Positions 26,863 to 35,401 of a stretch of 64,000 bases of DNA are shown here, piece by piece. Position 1 is the first letter of the stretch, and each line of letters begins with the position of its first letter. The DNA is from Pseudomonas sp. StFLB209. Lineage in GTDB: Bacteria > Pseudomonadota > Gammaproteobacteria > Pseudomonadales > Pseudomonadaceae. Location: contig NZ_AP014637.1 in the NCBI RefSeq assembly GCF_000829415.1, positions 6,268,374-6,332,373 of the forward strand, read 5' to 3'. The notes beneath the pieces are model-generated. The model saw only the letters and a program-made list of their open reading frames with translations. It made no database searches and was not told the DNA's origin. A program made the translations under genes and the position numbers.

Positions 26863-28356
26863 TCACTGGCCCGGCCCTGCATCAAGTTCGGCCAGCAACC
26901 GGTTCTGCTGCACCTTGCCGTAGTGTGAGCGCGGCAGCTCATTGAGAAACCAGATGCGCCGCGGCACTTTGAAACGCGACAGCCGCGCGCGACAGTGCTC
27001 GATCAGTTGCTGGTCCGAGAGCGCGCCAGGCTCACTGAGTACCACGGCAGCACACACCTGCTCACCCCACTCCAGATCTGCCAGGCCAAACACATGGACA
27101 TCGGTCACCTGGGCCAGCTCACGCAGGCTCTGCTCGACCTCGCTCGGCTGCACCGATTTACCGCCGCTACGGATGATGTCCTTGCAGCGACCTTGCACGC
27201 TTAGCAGGCCATCAGCGCGGATACTGCCCAGATCGCCACTGCGCAGCCAGCCGTCGGCCAGGGTGCGCTCGGTCAGCTCAGGCTGCTGCCAGTAGCCGGC
27301 CATCAGTTGCGGTCCGGCGATCAGAATCTCGCCCACCCCCTGTTCGTCCGGCTGGTCGATGCGCAGCGCCGCCGAGAACACCGGGCGTCCGACCAGCCCT
27401 TGAGCAGACTCACCCGCAGCACGGGTCGCGGCCATCTGCGCCACGTTCAAATAACAACTCCACGGTGCTTCGGTCATGCCATACAGCACGCTCAGCCGGC
27501 TGCCGAACAACTGGCATGCGCCCTCCAGAACCTCGCTGGCCAGCGCCGCCGCACCGATGTCCAGGGTTTTCAACGAGGGCAGATCAGCTGCCGCAGTGCC
27601 GGCTTCGCGCAGCAGGCGCAACAGCTGGGTCGGAACCAGCGAACTGAAAGCCGCCTGATGCTCACGCAACTGACCGATGAATGCTGGCGCCTCGAAGCGC
27701 CCGCCCAGCACCACCTGGCCGCCACTGAGCAGATGCCCCAGTACCGCGACCGCCGCGATTGGCCAGAGCGGGCGCACGTTGAGCAGCACATCACCCGGCA
27801 CTGCACCACGGGCCATGACGATGTTCTGCAACACCGCACACAGGCTGGCATGCCGGTGCATCACGGCCTTGGGCAGGCCCGTCGTACCGCCGGTGTAGTT
27901 CAGCGAAGCCAGGGCTTGCGCCGGCTGGGCTGCACGGGCGGGCAACGGCAGCGCGGATGCCTCGGCAAAGCCCTCCAGGGCCAGACACGGCACACCTGCC
28001 TGGCGCAGTTGCCCGGCCAGCGCCTGATAGTGGCTGGAGAACAGCAGCAACTGCGCCCCCGCGTCACGCACCTGTGCCAGCAGTTCCTCACCCGACAACG
28101 CCGGGTCCAGCGGCACCCGCACCCGGCCTGTCGCCATGCAGCCATAGTCGGCCAGCAGGTAATTGATGCTGGCCTCGGCCAGCAGCGCCACCCGTGCACC
28201 GGCCTGCACATTCAAACGCTCCAGCGCCAGGCCGAAGGCCGTCAGTTGCCGGTCCAGATCCGCAAAGCTCAGGCTGCGGTGCACTGCCGGCTCATACAGA
28301 GCAATACGTTCAGGCCACTTGTGCGCGGCCTGACTCAACAGGGTGCTGATATCCAT
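26863..28356 (-). CDS. Acyl-CoA synthetase (AMP-dependent ligase)
   Basis: A 497-residue ANL-superfamily enzyme. The AMP-binding motif YTGGTTGLPKAV, the core GMTEAPW, the adenylate Asp in WLRSGDLG, the hinge (GRCKDII) and the C-terminal catalytic Lys in YGKVQQNRL are all present. It would activate a carboxylic acid as its CoA thioester. The ATG at 28356 lies 3 bases past the stop of the upstream dehydrogenase, and a GTG at 28365 is an alternative start. The substrate is unknown; the related crotonase and dehydrogenase suggest an aromatic or short-chain acid. Confidence 0.9.
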   Translation of the reverse strand: MDISTLLSQAAHKWPERIALYEPAVHRSLSFADLDRQLTAFGLALERLNVQAGARVALLAEASINYLLADYGCMATGRVRVPLDPALSGEELLAQVRDAGAQLLLFSSHYQALAGQLRQAGVPCLALEGFAEASALPLPARAAQPAQALASLNYTGGTTGLPKAVMHRHASLCAVLQNIVMARGAVPGDVLLNVRPLWPIAAVAVLGHLLSGGQVVLGGRFEAPAFIGQLREHQAAFSSLVPTQLLRLLREAGTAAADLPSLKTLDIGAAALASEVLEGACQLFGSRLSVLYGMTEAPWSCYLNVAQMAATRAAGESAQGLVGRPVFSAALRIDQPDEQGVGEILIAGPQLMAGYWQQPELTERTLADGWLRSGDLGSIRADGLLSVQGRCKDIIRSGGKSVQPSEVEQSLRELAQVTDVHVFGLADLEWGEQVCAAVVLSEPGALSDQQLIEHCRARLSRFKVPRRIWFLNELPRSHYGKVQQNRLLAELDAGPGQ

Positions 28357-28358
28357 GC

Positions 28359-29381
28359 TTACCACCCGCTCAGGACGATGCGCCCATTGACCTGCCGCGA
28401 CTCCAGCAGTGCATGAGCCTGGGCCACCTCAGGAAACGGCAACACCCGGTCGATCAGCGGCCTGACCTGGCCGGCGGCGATCAACGCCAGCGCGGTGCGC
28501 AGCTCTTCAAGCGTCGCGCTACCCGACCCCTGCAGTTTCAAGCGTCGGCCAATCAGCAATCCGGGATTGACCGCTACCGCCCCGGGGCTGACGTTACCCA
28601 GTACCACCACCCGCCCCCCCAGGCTCATGCTGCGCAGGGTGTCCTCCAGCATATGCCCAAGGTTTTCAATGGCCACGTCCACGCCACGCTTGCCGGTCAG
28701 TCGCCAGACCTCGGCGCTGTAGCTGCCGTTGCTGACAATCACCTCATGGGCGCCCAGCGCCTCAAGAAACTCGCGCTTTTCAGCGCTGCCAGTCACGGCG
28801 ATGACCCGCGCGCCCAAGGCTCGGGCCAACTGAATCTGATGCGCGCCCAGGCCGCCGCTGGCGCCGTTGATCAGCACCGTTTCACCCGGTTTGAGCGCAG
28901 CCTCGCCATGCAGGGCGCGCACGCTGGTGGCGATCGGGCACGAAGCCAGCGCCGCCTGCACATAGTCGAGCCCCTCGGGCAATGGGACGGCAGAAATGGC
29001 CGGCACCCGCAGGTACTCGGCATAGGCGCCCTCGGTATCCACCGACGGCAGGCCCAGTGCCCGGCACAAGTCCTGGCGACCGCGCAGGCACTGCCGGCAC
29101 TGGCCGCAGAACCGCCGCTGGTAGATCACCACCCGTGCCCCGACGGCCAGATTCAGCACATCGTCACCGACCTGCACCACTTCCCCGGCCACCTCATGGC
29201 CTAACACCACACCGGTGTGTGCGCCGGGCAGCTGCCCGGCACGGTGCAGCAGATCGTGGTGGCAGACACCGGCGGCGTGCACCCTGACCAGCACTTCGCC
29301 GCGCCCCGGCTGCGGGGTGGGCACCTCTTCGACCTGCAACTGCTCGGGCCCGCCGAAGCCTTTCAGAACTATCGCTTTCAT
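28359..29381 (-). CDS. Zinc-dependent medium-chain dehydrogenase/reductase
   Basis: A 340-residue MDR-family alcohol dehydrogenase. It has GHEVAGEV near residue 62 for the catalytic zinc region, the structural-zinc cysteines in CGQCRQCLRGRQDLC, and a Rossmann GASGGLGAHQIQLAR. It oxidises an alcohol or reduces an aldehyde with NAD(P)H. It is transcribed with the acyl-CoA ligase, away from the crotonase across a 146-base divergent promoter region. Confidence 0.88.
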   Translation of the reverse strand: MKAIVLKGFGGPEQLQVEEVPTPQPGRGEVLVRVHAAGVCHHDLLHRAGQLPGAHTGVVLGHEVAGEVVQVGDDVLNLAVGARVVIYQRRFCGQCRQCLRGRQDLCRALGLPSVDTEGAYAEYLRVPAISAVPLPEGLDYVQAALASCPIATSVRALHGEAALKPGETVLINGASGGLGAHQIQLARALGARVIAVTGSAEKREFLEALGAHEVIVSNGSYSAEVWRLTGKRGVDVAIENLGHMLEDTLRSMSLGGRVVVLGNVSPGAVAVNPGLLIGRRLKLQGSGSATLEELRTALALIAAGQVRPLIDRVLPFPEVAQAHALLESRQVNGRIVLSGW

Positions 29382-29411
29382 CTTTTATAACCGTTGGTAA
29401 CCACTTAAGAA

Positions 29412-29439
29412 TATGTTCATATAACAAACATGTTGTTTG
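29412..29439. promoter_or_regulatory. Overlapping inverted repeats in the divergent dehydrogenase/crotonase promoter
   Basis: TGTT-CATAT-AACA (29414-29426) and CAAACA-TGT-TGTTTG (29425-29439) share their junction, in the 146-base gap between the two oppositely transcribed catabolic operons. Pseudo-palindromes of this size are typical IclR-family operators, and an IclR gene is part of the cluster. Confidence 0.4.
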
Positions 29440-29527
29440 CATTGTGCACATCAATTAAGTTTTCCCCACTTTGACGCCGACCTCAAGAGGCAATGCGTCT
29501 TTCTTTCACAATCAGCGAAATCACGTG

Positions 29528-30229
29528 ATGACAGTCGAGTATCAGAAGCAGGGCGACGGCGTTCTGCTGGTCACCCTCAACCGCCCGGAGCGTCTCAACG
29601 CGCTGGACAGCCAGACCAAGGCCGCACTGGGTCAGGTGTGGCAACGCGCCCAGGACGACACCGACGTACGCGCCATCGTGCTGCGCGGTGCCGGCGAGCG
29701 GGCGTTTTGCGCCGGTTCCGACCTCAAGGAAATTCACAGCACCGGCCAGACCGCCAGCAGCGACGTGCTGGCCAACGCTCTGCCTGGGGTGGGCGTCAAC
29801 CTGCGCAAGCCAGTGATCGCCGCTTTGCACGGCCATACCCTGGGGCTGGGCATCAGCCTGGCGATTCACTGCGATTTGCGTATCGCCCGTACCGACACGC
29901 AATTCAGTTTCCCGGAAGTGCGCCACGGCATGCTGTCGGGCTTCAGCGCCATCACCCTGCCGAGCCTGATCGGGGAAGCCGCGGCACTGGACATCATGCT
30001 CAGCGCCCGGACCTTCGATGCCGATCAGGCGCTGGCCCTGGGGCTGGTCAATGAGGTGGTCGACGACCCGCACAGCCGCGCCCTGGAACTGGCCGCGCAA
30101 CTGGCCGCCCATGACCCGCGCGCGGTCGAGTGGAGCAAAACCTTGCTATTGGCCGAACGCAGAGAACGGCTGCAACGGCATCTGGCGCTGGTCGATCAGG
30201 CCAGGATCGACGTCATGCGTGACCGATAA
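29528..30229 (+). CDS. Enoyl-CoA hydratase/isomerase (crotonase)
   Basis: A 233-residue crotonase-fold enzyme. The oxyanion-hole segments AFCAGSDL and HGHTLGLGIS are present, and a catalytic Glu equivalent lies in FPEVRHG; the second catalytic Glu position appears as Asp (AALDIML), so it may be an isomerase, hydrolase or hydratase of altered specificity. The ATG at 29528 is the start; the 19 extra residues of the longer frame have no family similarity. It begins the operon leading to the TonB receptor. Confidence 0.88.
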   Translation: MTVEYQKQGDGVLLVTLNRPERLNALDSQTKAALGQVWQRAQDDTDVRAIVLRGAGERAFCAGSDLKEIHSTGQTASSDVLANALPGVGVNLRKPVIAALHGHTLGLGISLAIHCDLRIARTDTQFSFPEVRHGMLSGFSAITLPSLIGEAAALDIMLSARTFDADQALALGLVNEVVDDPHSRALELAAQLAAHDPRAVEWSKTLLLAERRERLQRHLALVDQARIDVMRDR

Positions 30230-30325
30230 CCATAACCATAACTGCCCACCCTTTTCCGCCACGCCCGTACTGCCAGGCACACCCACCACCAGCGATGGAA
30301 GCGGCGTTTCACTTGGAGCTTCACT

Positions 30326-32848
30326 ATGTCTCGCCCTTGCATTGCTTATCGCCCAAGGCTCAGTCTGCTGACCCTGGGTATCCTCGGCCTGTGCGCCACA
30401 CCGCAGGCGTTCGCTGCGCAGCCGACCCACACCGCTGACAACCAGGACACCGCCTTGCAGACGGTGGTGGTCACCGGCGCCCGCGACGCCGGCCGCACCG
30501 TGGCTGAAAGCCTGGCGCCGATTGATGTGATCAGCGGCGAGGCCCTGGCCCGCTCCGGCAAACAGAACCTGCGCGAGGCCCTGGCCGCCAGCGTGCCGTC
30601 CTACACCAACGCCGCAGGCTTTACCGGCGGCACCGGCCTGGCGGTGAAATCCGCGACCTTGCGCGGCCTGGGCGGCAACCACGTACTGGTGCTGGTCAAC
30701 GGCAAGCGCCGGCATAACACCTCGTTGATTTTCGTCCAGACCGCCGCGACCTCCAGCGGCCAGTCGCCTGCCGACCTGGACCTGATCCCGGTCAGCGCCG
30801 TGGACCATGTCGAGGTACTGCGCGACGGTGCCGCCGCCCAGTACGGCTCCGACGCCATCGCCGGGGTGATCAATATCATCCTCAAGCAGAACGATCAGGG
30901 CGGCAGCGCCAGTGCCCTGTATGGTCAGTATCGGGAACGGGTCGGCGGCAAGGGCAACTTCGGCGCCCGCGGCCAGGCCCAGATCAACCAGGGCTTTGCC
31001 CTGCCCAATGACGGTTTCTTCAGCCTCAGCGCCGACGTCGGCATCCAGGAAAGCTCTAACGTCGCCGGGGCCGTACCGGATTCCACGCGCATCTACTTTG
31101 CCCAGAACGGCCAGCCCGACCCGCGTGAAACCGGCGAAAGCCGCTACCGCCAGCAGCTTGGCCAGCCGCGCTCGCAGACTTACAACCTCGGTTACAACGC
31201 CGAACTGCCGCTCAACGACGACGTCACCGTCTATTCGTTCTCCACGGTCAGCCATCGCAACTCCACCAGCTGGGGCACCTACCGCACCGCCAACTCGCCG
31301 CAAAATATTGTCTCGGTGTACCCGGACGGTTTTGCGCCGCGCTTTGTGGTCGAAGAGGACGACTTCCAAAGCGTGATCGGTGTACGCCACGACGACCTGC
31401 TGGGCTGGAAATGGGACCTGTCCAGCAGCTATGGCCGCAACGACGCTAATATCCGCAACGAACGCTCGCTGAACCCGTCGCTCGGCCCGGACAGCCCCCG
31501 CGACATGGACGGCGGCCATCTGATCGCCAGCCAGTGGACCAATAACCTGGACCTGACCCGCGGCTTCGACACCGGCTTGTTCAGCAGCCCGCTGAACGTC
31601 GCCGCCGGCCTTGAGTTTCGCCGTGACGGCTTCCAGATTGAGGATGGCGAGTTCGCCTCTTATGGTGACGGCGGCTATATTTTCCCGGCCGGTCACCCGC
31701 TGGCCGGCCAGCGCCCCAACCCCGGCGCGCCGGGCCTGGCCGGTTTCACCCCGCAGGACGCGCACAATTACTCGCGCACCAACACCGCCGCCTATGTCGA
31801 CCTCAGCCAGCGCCTGACCGACAAGTGGGATGTCAGCCTGGCCGGGCGTTTCGAGCACTACAGTGACTTTGGCGACACCACCAGCGGCAAGTTCTCGACC
31901 CGCTATGCCTTTACCCCGGCCTTCGCGGTACGCGGCACCATCAGCAACGGCTTCCGCGCCCCGTCGCTGCAACAACAGAACTACTCTTCGTCGCTGACCG
32001 CCTGGCGCGCCAACAGCTTCACCGGCCAACTGGAGCAGAACACCACCCGCTACGTGACCGTCGATGATGCCGCCGGCCGCGCACTGGGCGCCAAACAGCT
32101 GGACCCGGAACGCTCGCTGAACTACAGCCTGGGCTTTGTCGCCACGCCCACCGACAACCTCAGCGTGACGGTCGACCTGTACCAGATCGACATCAAGGAC
32201 CGCATCCTGCAGACCAGTAACCTGCAAGGCACAGCGGTGTCCAACCTGCTGGCCGGCCAAGGGCTGAACCCCAACCAGATCGTCTCCTACTTCGGCAACC
32301 TGGCCGACACCCGCACCCGTGGCATCGACCTGGTGGCCGACTATCGCTATGACTTCGGCCAGTACGGCAAGACCCAGTGGACCCTGCTGAGTAACCAGAG
32401 CCTGCAGACCATCGAGAAACTCAAGGAGCCTGCCGCACTGGCCGGCACCAGGGTCAGCGCAGTGGGCCGCGACCGGCAGGGCAACCTGACCACCGCCTAC
32501 CCCAAGAACGTCACCTCGCTAAACCTCAACTGGCAGTTGGGCGACTTCGATGTGAACCTCAAGGGCACCCGCTATTCGCAAGTGGTGGGGCGCAATCAGA
32601 TCTCCGAAAGCCGTGACGAGAAGATCCGCCCGGCGTTCATCACCGACCTGAGCCTGGGTTACTACCTGACCGACGCGGTGAAACTGACCGTCGGCGGCGA
32701 GAACATCTTCGACCGCCGGCCGCAGCAGCTCAATGCCGAAGCCAAGCGCTTCTATTTCTTCCCCACCGACAACCCGACCTACAGCTGGTATTCGCCCTAT
32801 GGCCTGGAAGGCGCGTACTACTTCGCCAAAGTCGACGTGAGCTGGTGA
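30326..32848 (+). CDS. TonB-dependent outer-membrane receptor
   Basis: An 840-residue TonB-dependent transporter. A signal peptide (cleaved after AFAA) is followed by a TonB-box-like TALQTVVVTGA, the plug domain (NREALAASVP-type region and VEVLRDGAAAQYGSDAIAGVINI) and a 22-strand barrel ending in an aromatic residue (VDVSW). There is no N-terminal signalling domain and no sigma/anti-sigma pair nearby, so it is regulated another way, presumably through the IclR protein. Located between a crotonase and an MFS gene, it most likely imports the carbon source of the cluster rather than a siderophore. Confidence 0.93.
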   Translation: MSRPCIAYRPRLSLLTLGILGLCATPQAFAAQPTHTADNQDTALQTVVVTGARDAGRTVAESLAPIDVISGEALARSGKQNLREALAASVPSYTNAAGFTGGTGLAVKSATLRGLGGNHVLVLVNGKRRHNTSLIFVQTAATSSGQSPADLDLIPVSAVDHVEVLRDGAAAQYGSDAIAGVINIILKQNDQGGSASALYGQYRERVGGKGNFGARGQAQINQGFALPNDGFFSLSADVGIQESSNVAGAVPDSTRIYFAQNGQPDPRETGESRYRQQLGQPRSQTYNLGYNAELPLNDDVTVYSFSTVSHRNSTSWGTYRTANSPQNIVSVYPDGFAPRFVVEEDDFQSVIGVRHDDLLGWKWDLSSSYGRNDANIRNERSLNPSLGPDSPRDMDGGHLIASQWTNNLDLTRGFDTGLFSSPLNVAAGLEFRRDGFQIEDGEFASYGDGGYIFPAGHPLAGQRPNPGAPGLAGFTPQDAHNYSRTNTAAYVDLSQRLTDKWDVSLAGRFEHYSDFGDTTSGKFSTRYAFTPAFAVRGTISNGFRAPSLQQQNYSSSLTAWRANSFTGQLEQNTTRYVTVDDAAGRALGAKQLDPERSLNYSLGFVATPTDNLSVTVDLYQIDIKDRILQTSNLQGTAVSNLLAGQGLNPNQIVSYFGNLADTRTRGIDLVADYRYDFGQYGKTQWTLLSNQSLQTIEKLKEPAALAGTRVSAVGRDRQGNLTTAYPKNVTSLNLNWQLGDFDVNLKGTRYSQVVGRNQISESRDEKIRPAFITDLSLGYYLTDAVKLTVGGENIFDRRPQQLNAEAKRFYFFPTDNPTYSWYSPYGLEGAYYFAKVDVSW

Positions 32849-32852
32849 CCCC

Positions 32853-34205
32853 ATGAGTCTTTCAAACAGCACGCCAGCCCCCGAGGGGCTGGTCGAACAT
32901 ACCCCCTCACAGGGCTTCGATCAGGCGCTGTACCGCAAGCTGGCCTGGCGGATCATGCCGTTTCTGTTTCTGTGCTTCGTGCTCAACTGGCTCGACCGGG
33001 TGAACATCAGCTTCGCCCATTTGCAGTTCAAGACTGATCTGAACATCAGCGACGCGACCTTCGGGATCATCGTCGGGGTGTTCTCCATCGGCTACCTGCT
33101 GTTCGAAATCCCCAGCAACCTGCTGCTGGAAAAGATCGGCGCAAAGAAGACCATGATGCGCATCATGGTGCTCTGGGGCCTGGTGACCATCGCCACCGCC
33201 TTTGCCCAGACGCCGATGCAGTTCTATGTGTTGCGCATCCTGCTGGGCGCCGCCGAGGCCGGCTTTTTTCCCGGCGTGATCCTGTACCTGACCTACTGGT
33301 TCCCGGCCAGCTACCGCGGGCGTATCACCTCACGGTTCATCATGGCCATCGCGGTCTGCGGGATCATCGGCGGCCCGCTGTCGACCTGGATCATGAGCCA
33401 CTTTGCCGGCCTGGGCGGGTTCACCGGCTGGCAATGGCTGTTTGTGGTCACCGGCATCCCGCCGGTACTGGCCGGGCTGTTCGCCTGGTACTGGCTGGAT
33501 GACAAACCGGCCAACGCCAAGTGGCTGAGCGACGATGAGAAACGCCGCATCGCGCATGCCCTCGACGAAGAACGCCGCAACCGCAAGCCGGGCGGGCATC
33601 AGCGTTTCGTCGAAGCGCTGAAAGACCGCAAGGTGTGGTTCATCACCCTGGCCTACTGCCTGACCATCATGTGCACCGGCAACGTGACCAATATCTGGGC
33701 GCCGTCGATCATCCGCGAATCGGGGGTCGCCAACCTCAGCCAGTTGGGGCTGTTTTCGGCGCTGCCCTATGTGGTCGGGGTGGTGGTCATGCTGCTGGCC
33801 TGCCGGCATTCGGACCTGCGCCAGGAACGCCGCTGGCATTTCGCCCTGGGCGGCCTGACCGCGGCCACGGCAATGCTGATCCTGCCAAACTTTCTGGTCA
33901 GCCCCTGGGCCGCCATCGCGATCCTGACCCTGATGACCAGCGGCTACCTGGTGGCCACGGCAGTGTTCTGGACCATTCCCACCTATTACCTCTCCGACCA
34001 GGCCAAGGCGGCCGGGCTGGCGATGGTCAATTGCTGTGGGCAGGTCAGCAGCCTGCTGACGCCGATCATGATCGGCTCGATCAAGACCAGTACCGGCAGC
34101 ATCTCGCTTGCGCTGTATATCGTCGCCGGCCTGGTGACCTGCGGCGCGTTGATTCTTTTGTTCGGTGTCCCGCGCCAAGCGCTGCGTGATGCTTCTGAAA
34201 CCTGA
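32853..34205 (+). CDS. MFS transporter, anion:cation symporter (ACS) family
   Basis: A 450-residue transporter with 12 helices, of the ACS group that imports organic anions such as tartrate, phthalate or glucarate. The markers are NWLDRVNISFAHLQ in the first helix region, the GYLLFEIPSN segment and EAGFFPGVILYLTYWFP. The ATG lies 4 bases past the TonB receptor stop, and its TGA overlaps the next start (TGATG), so these genes form one operon. It would take the hydrolysed acid across the inner membrane. Confidence 0.92.
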   Translation: MSLSNSTPAPEGLVEHTPSQGFDQALYRKLAWRIMPFLFLCFVLNWLDRVNISFAHLQFKTDLNISDATFGIIVGVFSIGYLLFEIPSNLLLEKIGAKKTMMRIMVLWGLVTIATAFAQTPMQFYVLRILLGAAEAGFFPGVILYLTYWFPASYRGRITSRFIMAIAVCGIIGGPLSTWIMSHFAGLGGFTGWQWLFVVTGIPPVLAGLFAWYWLDDKPANAKWLSDDEKRRIAHALDEERRNRKPGGHQRFVEALKDRKVWFITLAYCLTIMCTGNVTNIWAPSIIRESGVANLSQLGLFSALPYVVGVVVMLLACRHSDLRQERRWHFALGGLTAATAMLILPNFLVSPWAAIAILTLMTSGYLVATAVFWTIPTYYLSDQAKAAGLAMVNCCGQVSSLLTPIMIGSIKTSTGSISLALYIVAGLVTCGALILLFGVPRQALRDASET

Positions 34206-35401
34206 TGGATAGCTCAATGACTGATTACGTTGCACTGGCCCACCAACTGGCCGCGCAGATCCAGCCCGGCGCCGCCGAGCGCGACGCCAAGCGCACCCTG
34301 CCCTACGCCCAGCTTGACCTGATCCGCGAGTCCGGCCTGGGCGCGGCACGGGTGCCCAAGGCGCTGGGCGGTGGCGATATTGACCAGTTGCAGGTGGCGC
34401 AGATCTTCATGGCCCTGGCCAAGGCCGACCCCAGCGTGGCCCAGGCACTGTTCCCGCATTTCGCCACGGTCGAGCACCTGCGGCTGATCGCCAATGAGCG
34501 CCAGCAGCGCGAATACCTCGGTGCCTTTGTCGACCGCAAGCTGTCGTCCGGAGCCATCGCCGAACGCAGCGGCACCTTTCGCGGCGAAATCCACACCCGG
34601 CTGCAACGCCAGGGCGAGCAACTGCTGCTCAACGGCAGCAAGTTCTACAGCACCGGTTGCCTGTTCGCCGACCTGCTGAAAATCCAGGCCGTGGATGAAG
34701 CCGGCCAGGCCGTGTATGTGATGCTGCCCGCCGACACCCCCGGCATCAGCCTGCTAGACGACTGGGACGGCATGGGCCAGCGCACCACCGCCAGCGGCAG
34801 CACCCTGCTGGAGAACGTGCCGGTGCACCCCGATCAGGTCATCGCGCTGGCGCAGTGGTATCAGCGGCGCAACTACATCGGCGCCAGCGCCCAGCTCATC
34901 CACTGCGCGCTGGACGTCGGGATTGGCCTGGCGGCGCTGGACGATGCCATCGCCTGGGCACGCAGCGGCGTGCGCCCGGTGCGCGAAAGCGGCGTCGACA
35001 AGGCCAGCAACGATCCGTACATCCTGCACACCATTGGCGAGCTGTCGGCCACCATCCATGGCGCCCAGGCGCTGGTGGAAAAAGCCGCCGGTGCGGTACA
35101 GACCGCCGCCGTCACCCAGTTGCAAGGCCTGGCCGAAGGCGCAGAGCTTGACGCCATTCTGGCGCGCTCCTCGATTGCCGTGGCCGAAGCCAAGATCGCG
35201 TCGACCCGCGCCGCCCTGCATGTCTGCGAGCGGCTGTATGAGGTAGGCGGCGCCGCAACCACTCAGAGCCGCTACAACTTCGACCGTCACTGGCGCAACG
35301 CCCGCACCCACACCACCCACGATTCAGTGGCCTATAAGTACAAGGCCATCGGAGACTACCTGCTCAATGGCAACTATCCCCCCATCGCGTTCACCTATTA
35401 A
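34205..35401 (+). CDS. DszC/SfnB-like flavoprotein (acyl-CoA dehydrogenase superfamily)
   Basis: A 398-residue member of the acyl-CoA dehydrogenase superfamily, closest in style to SfnB/DszC-type reduced-flavin monooxygenases: it has AERSGTF and SKFYSTGCLFADLL where acyl-CoA dehydrogenases have TEPxxGSD, the C-terminal HVCERLYEVGGAATTQSRYNFDRHWRN-type segment, and no catalytic Glu expected of true dehydrogenases. Such enzymes need a flavin reductase, but none is in the cluster. The start ATG overlaps the MFS stop. The last 35 bases overlap the next gene. Confidence 0.85.
   Translation: MDSSMTDYVALAHQLAAQIQPGAAERDAKRTLPYAQLDLIRESGLGAARVPKALGGGDIDQLQVAQIFMALAKADPSVAQALFPHFATVEHLRLIANERQQREYLGAFVDRKLSSGAIAERSGTFRGEIHTRLQRQGEQLLLNGSKFYSTGCLFADLLKIQAVDEAGQAVYVMLPADTPGISLLDDWDGMGQRTTASGSTLLENVPVHPDQVIALAQWYQRRNYIGASAQLIHCALDVGIGLAALDDAIAWARSGVRPVRESGVDKASNDPYILHTIGELSATIHGAQALVEKAAGAVQTAAVTQLQGLAEGAELDAILARSSIAVAEAKIASTRAALHVCERLYEVGGAATTQSRYNFDRHWRNARTHTTHDSVAYKYKAIGDYLLNGNYPPIAFTY

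Noticed and set aside
30146..32260. 704-codon open frame on the minus strand
   Set aside because: Antisense to the TonB receptor, with the same GC-driven openness and Gly/Ala/Val-rich product.
30326..32848. TonB receptor as a siderophore receptor with sigma-factor control
   Set aside because: There is no N-terminal signalling domain and no FecI/FecR-like pair nearby; the neighbours are catabolic genes.
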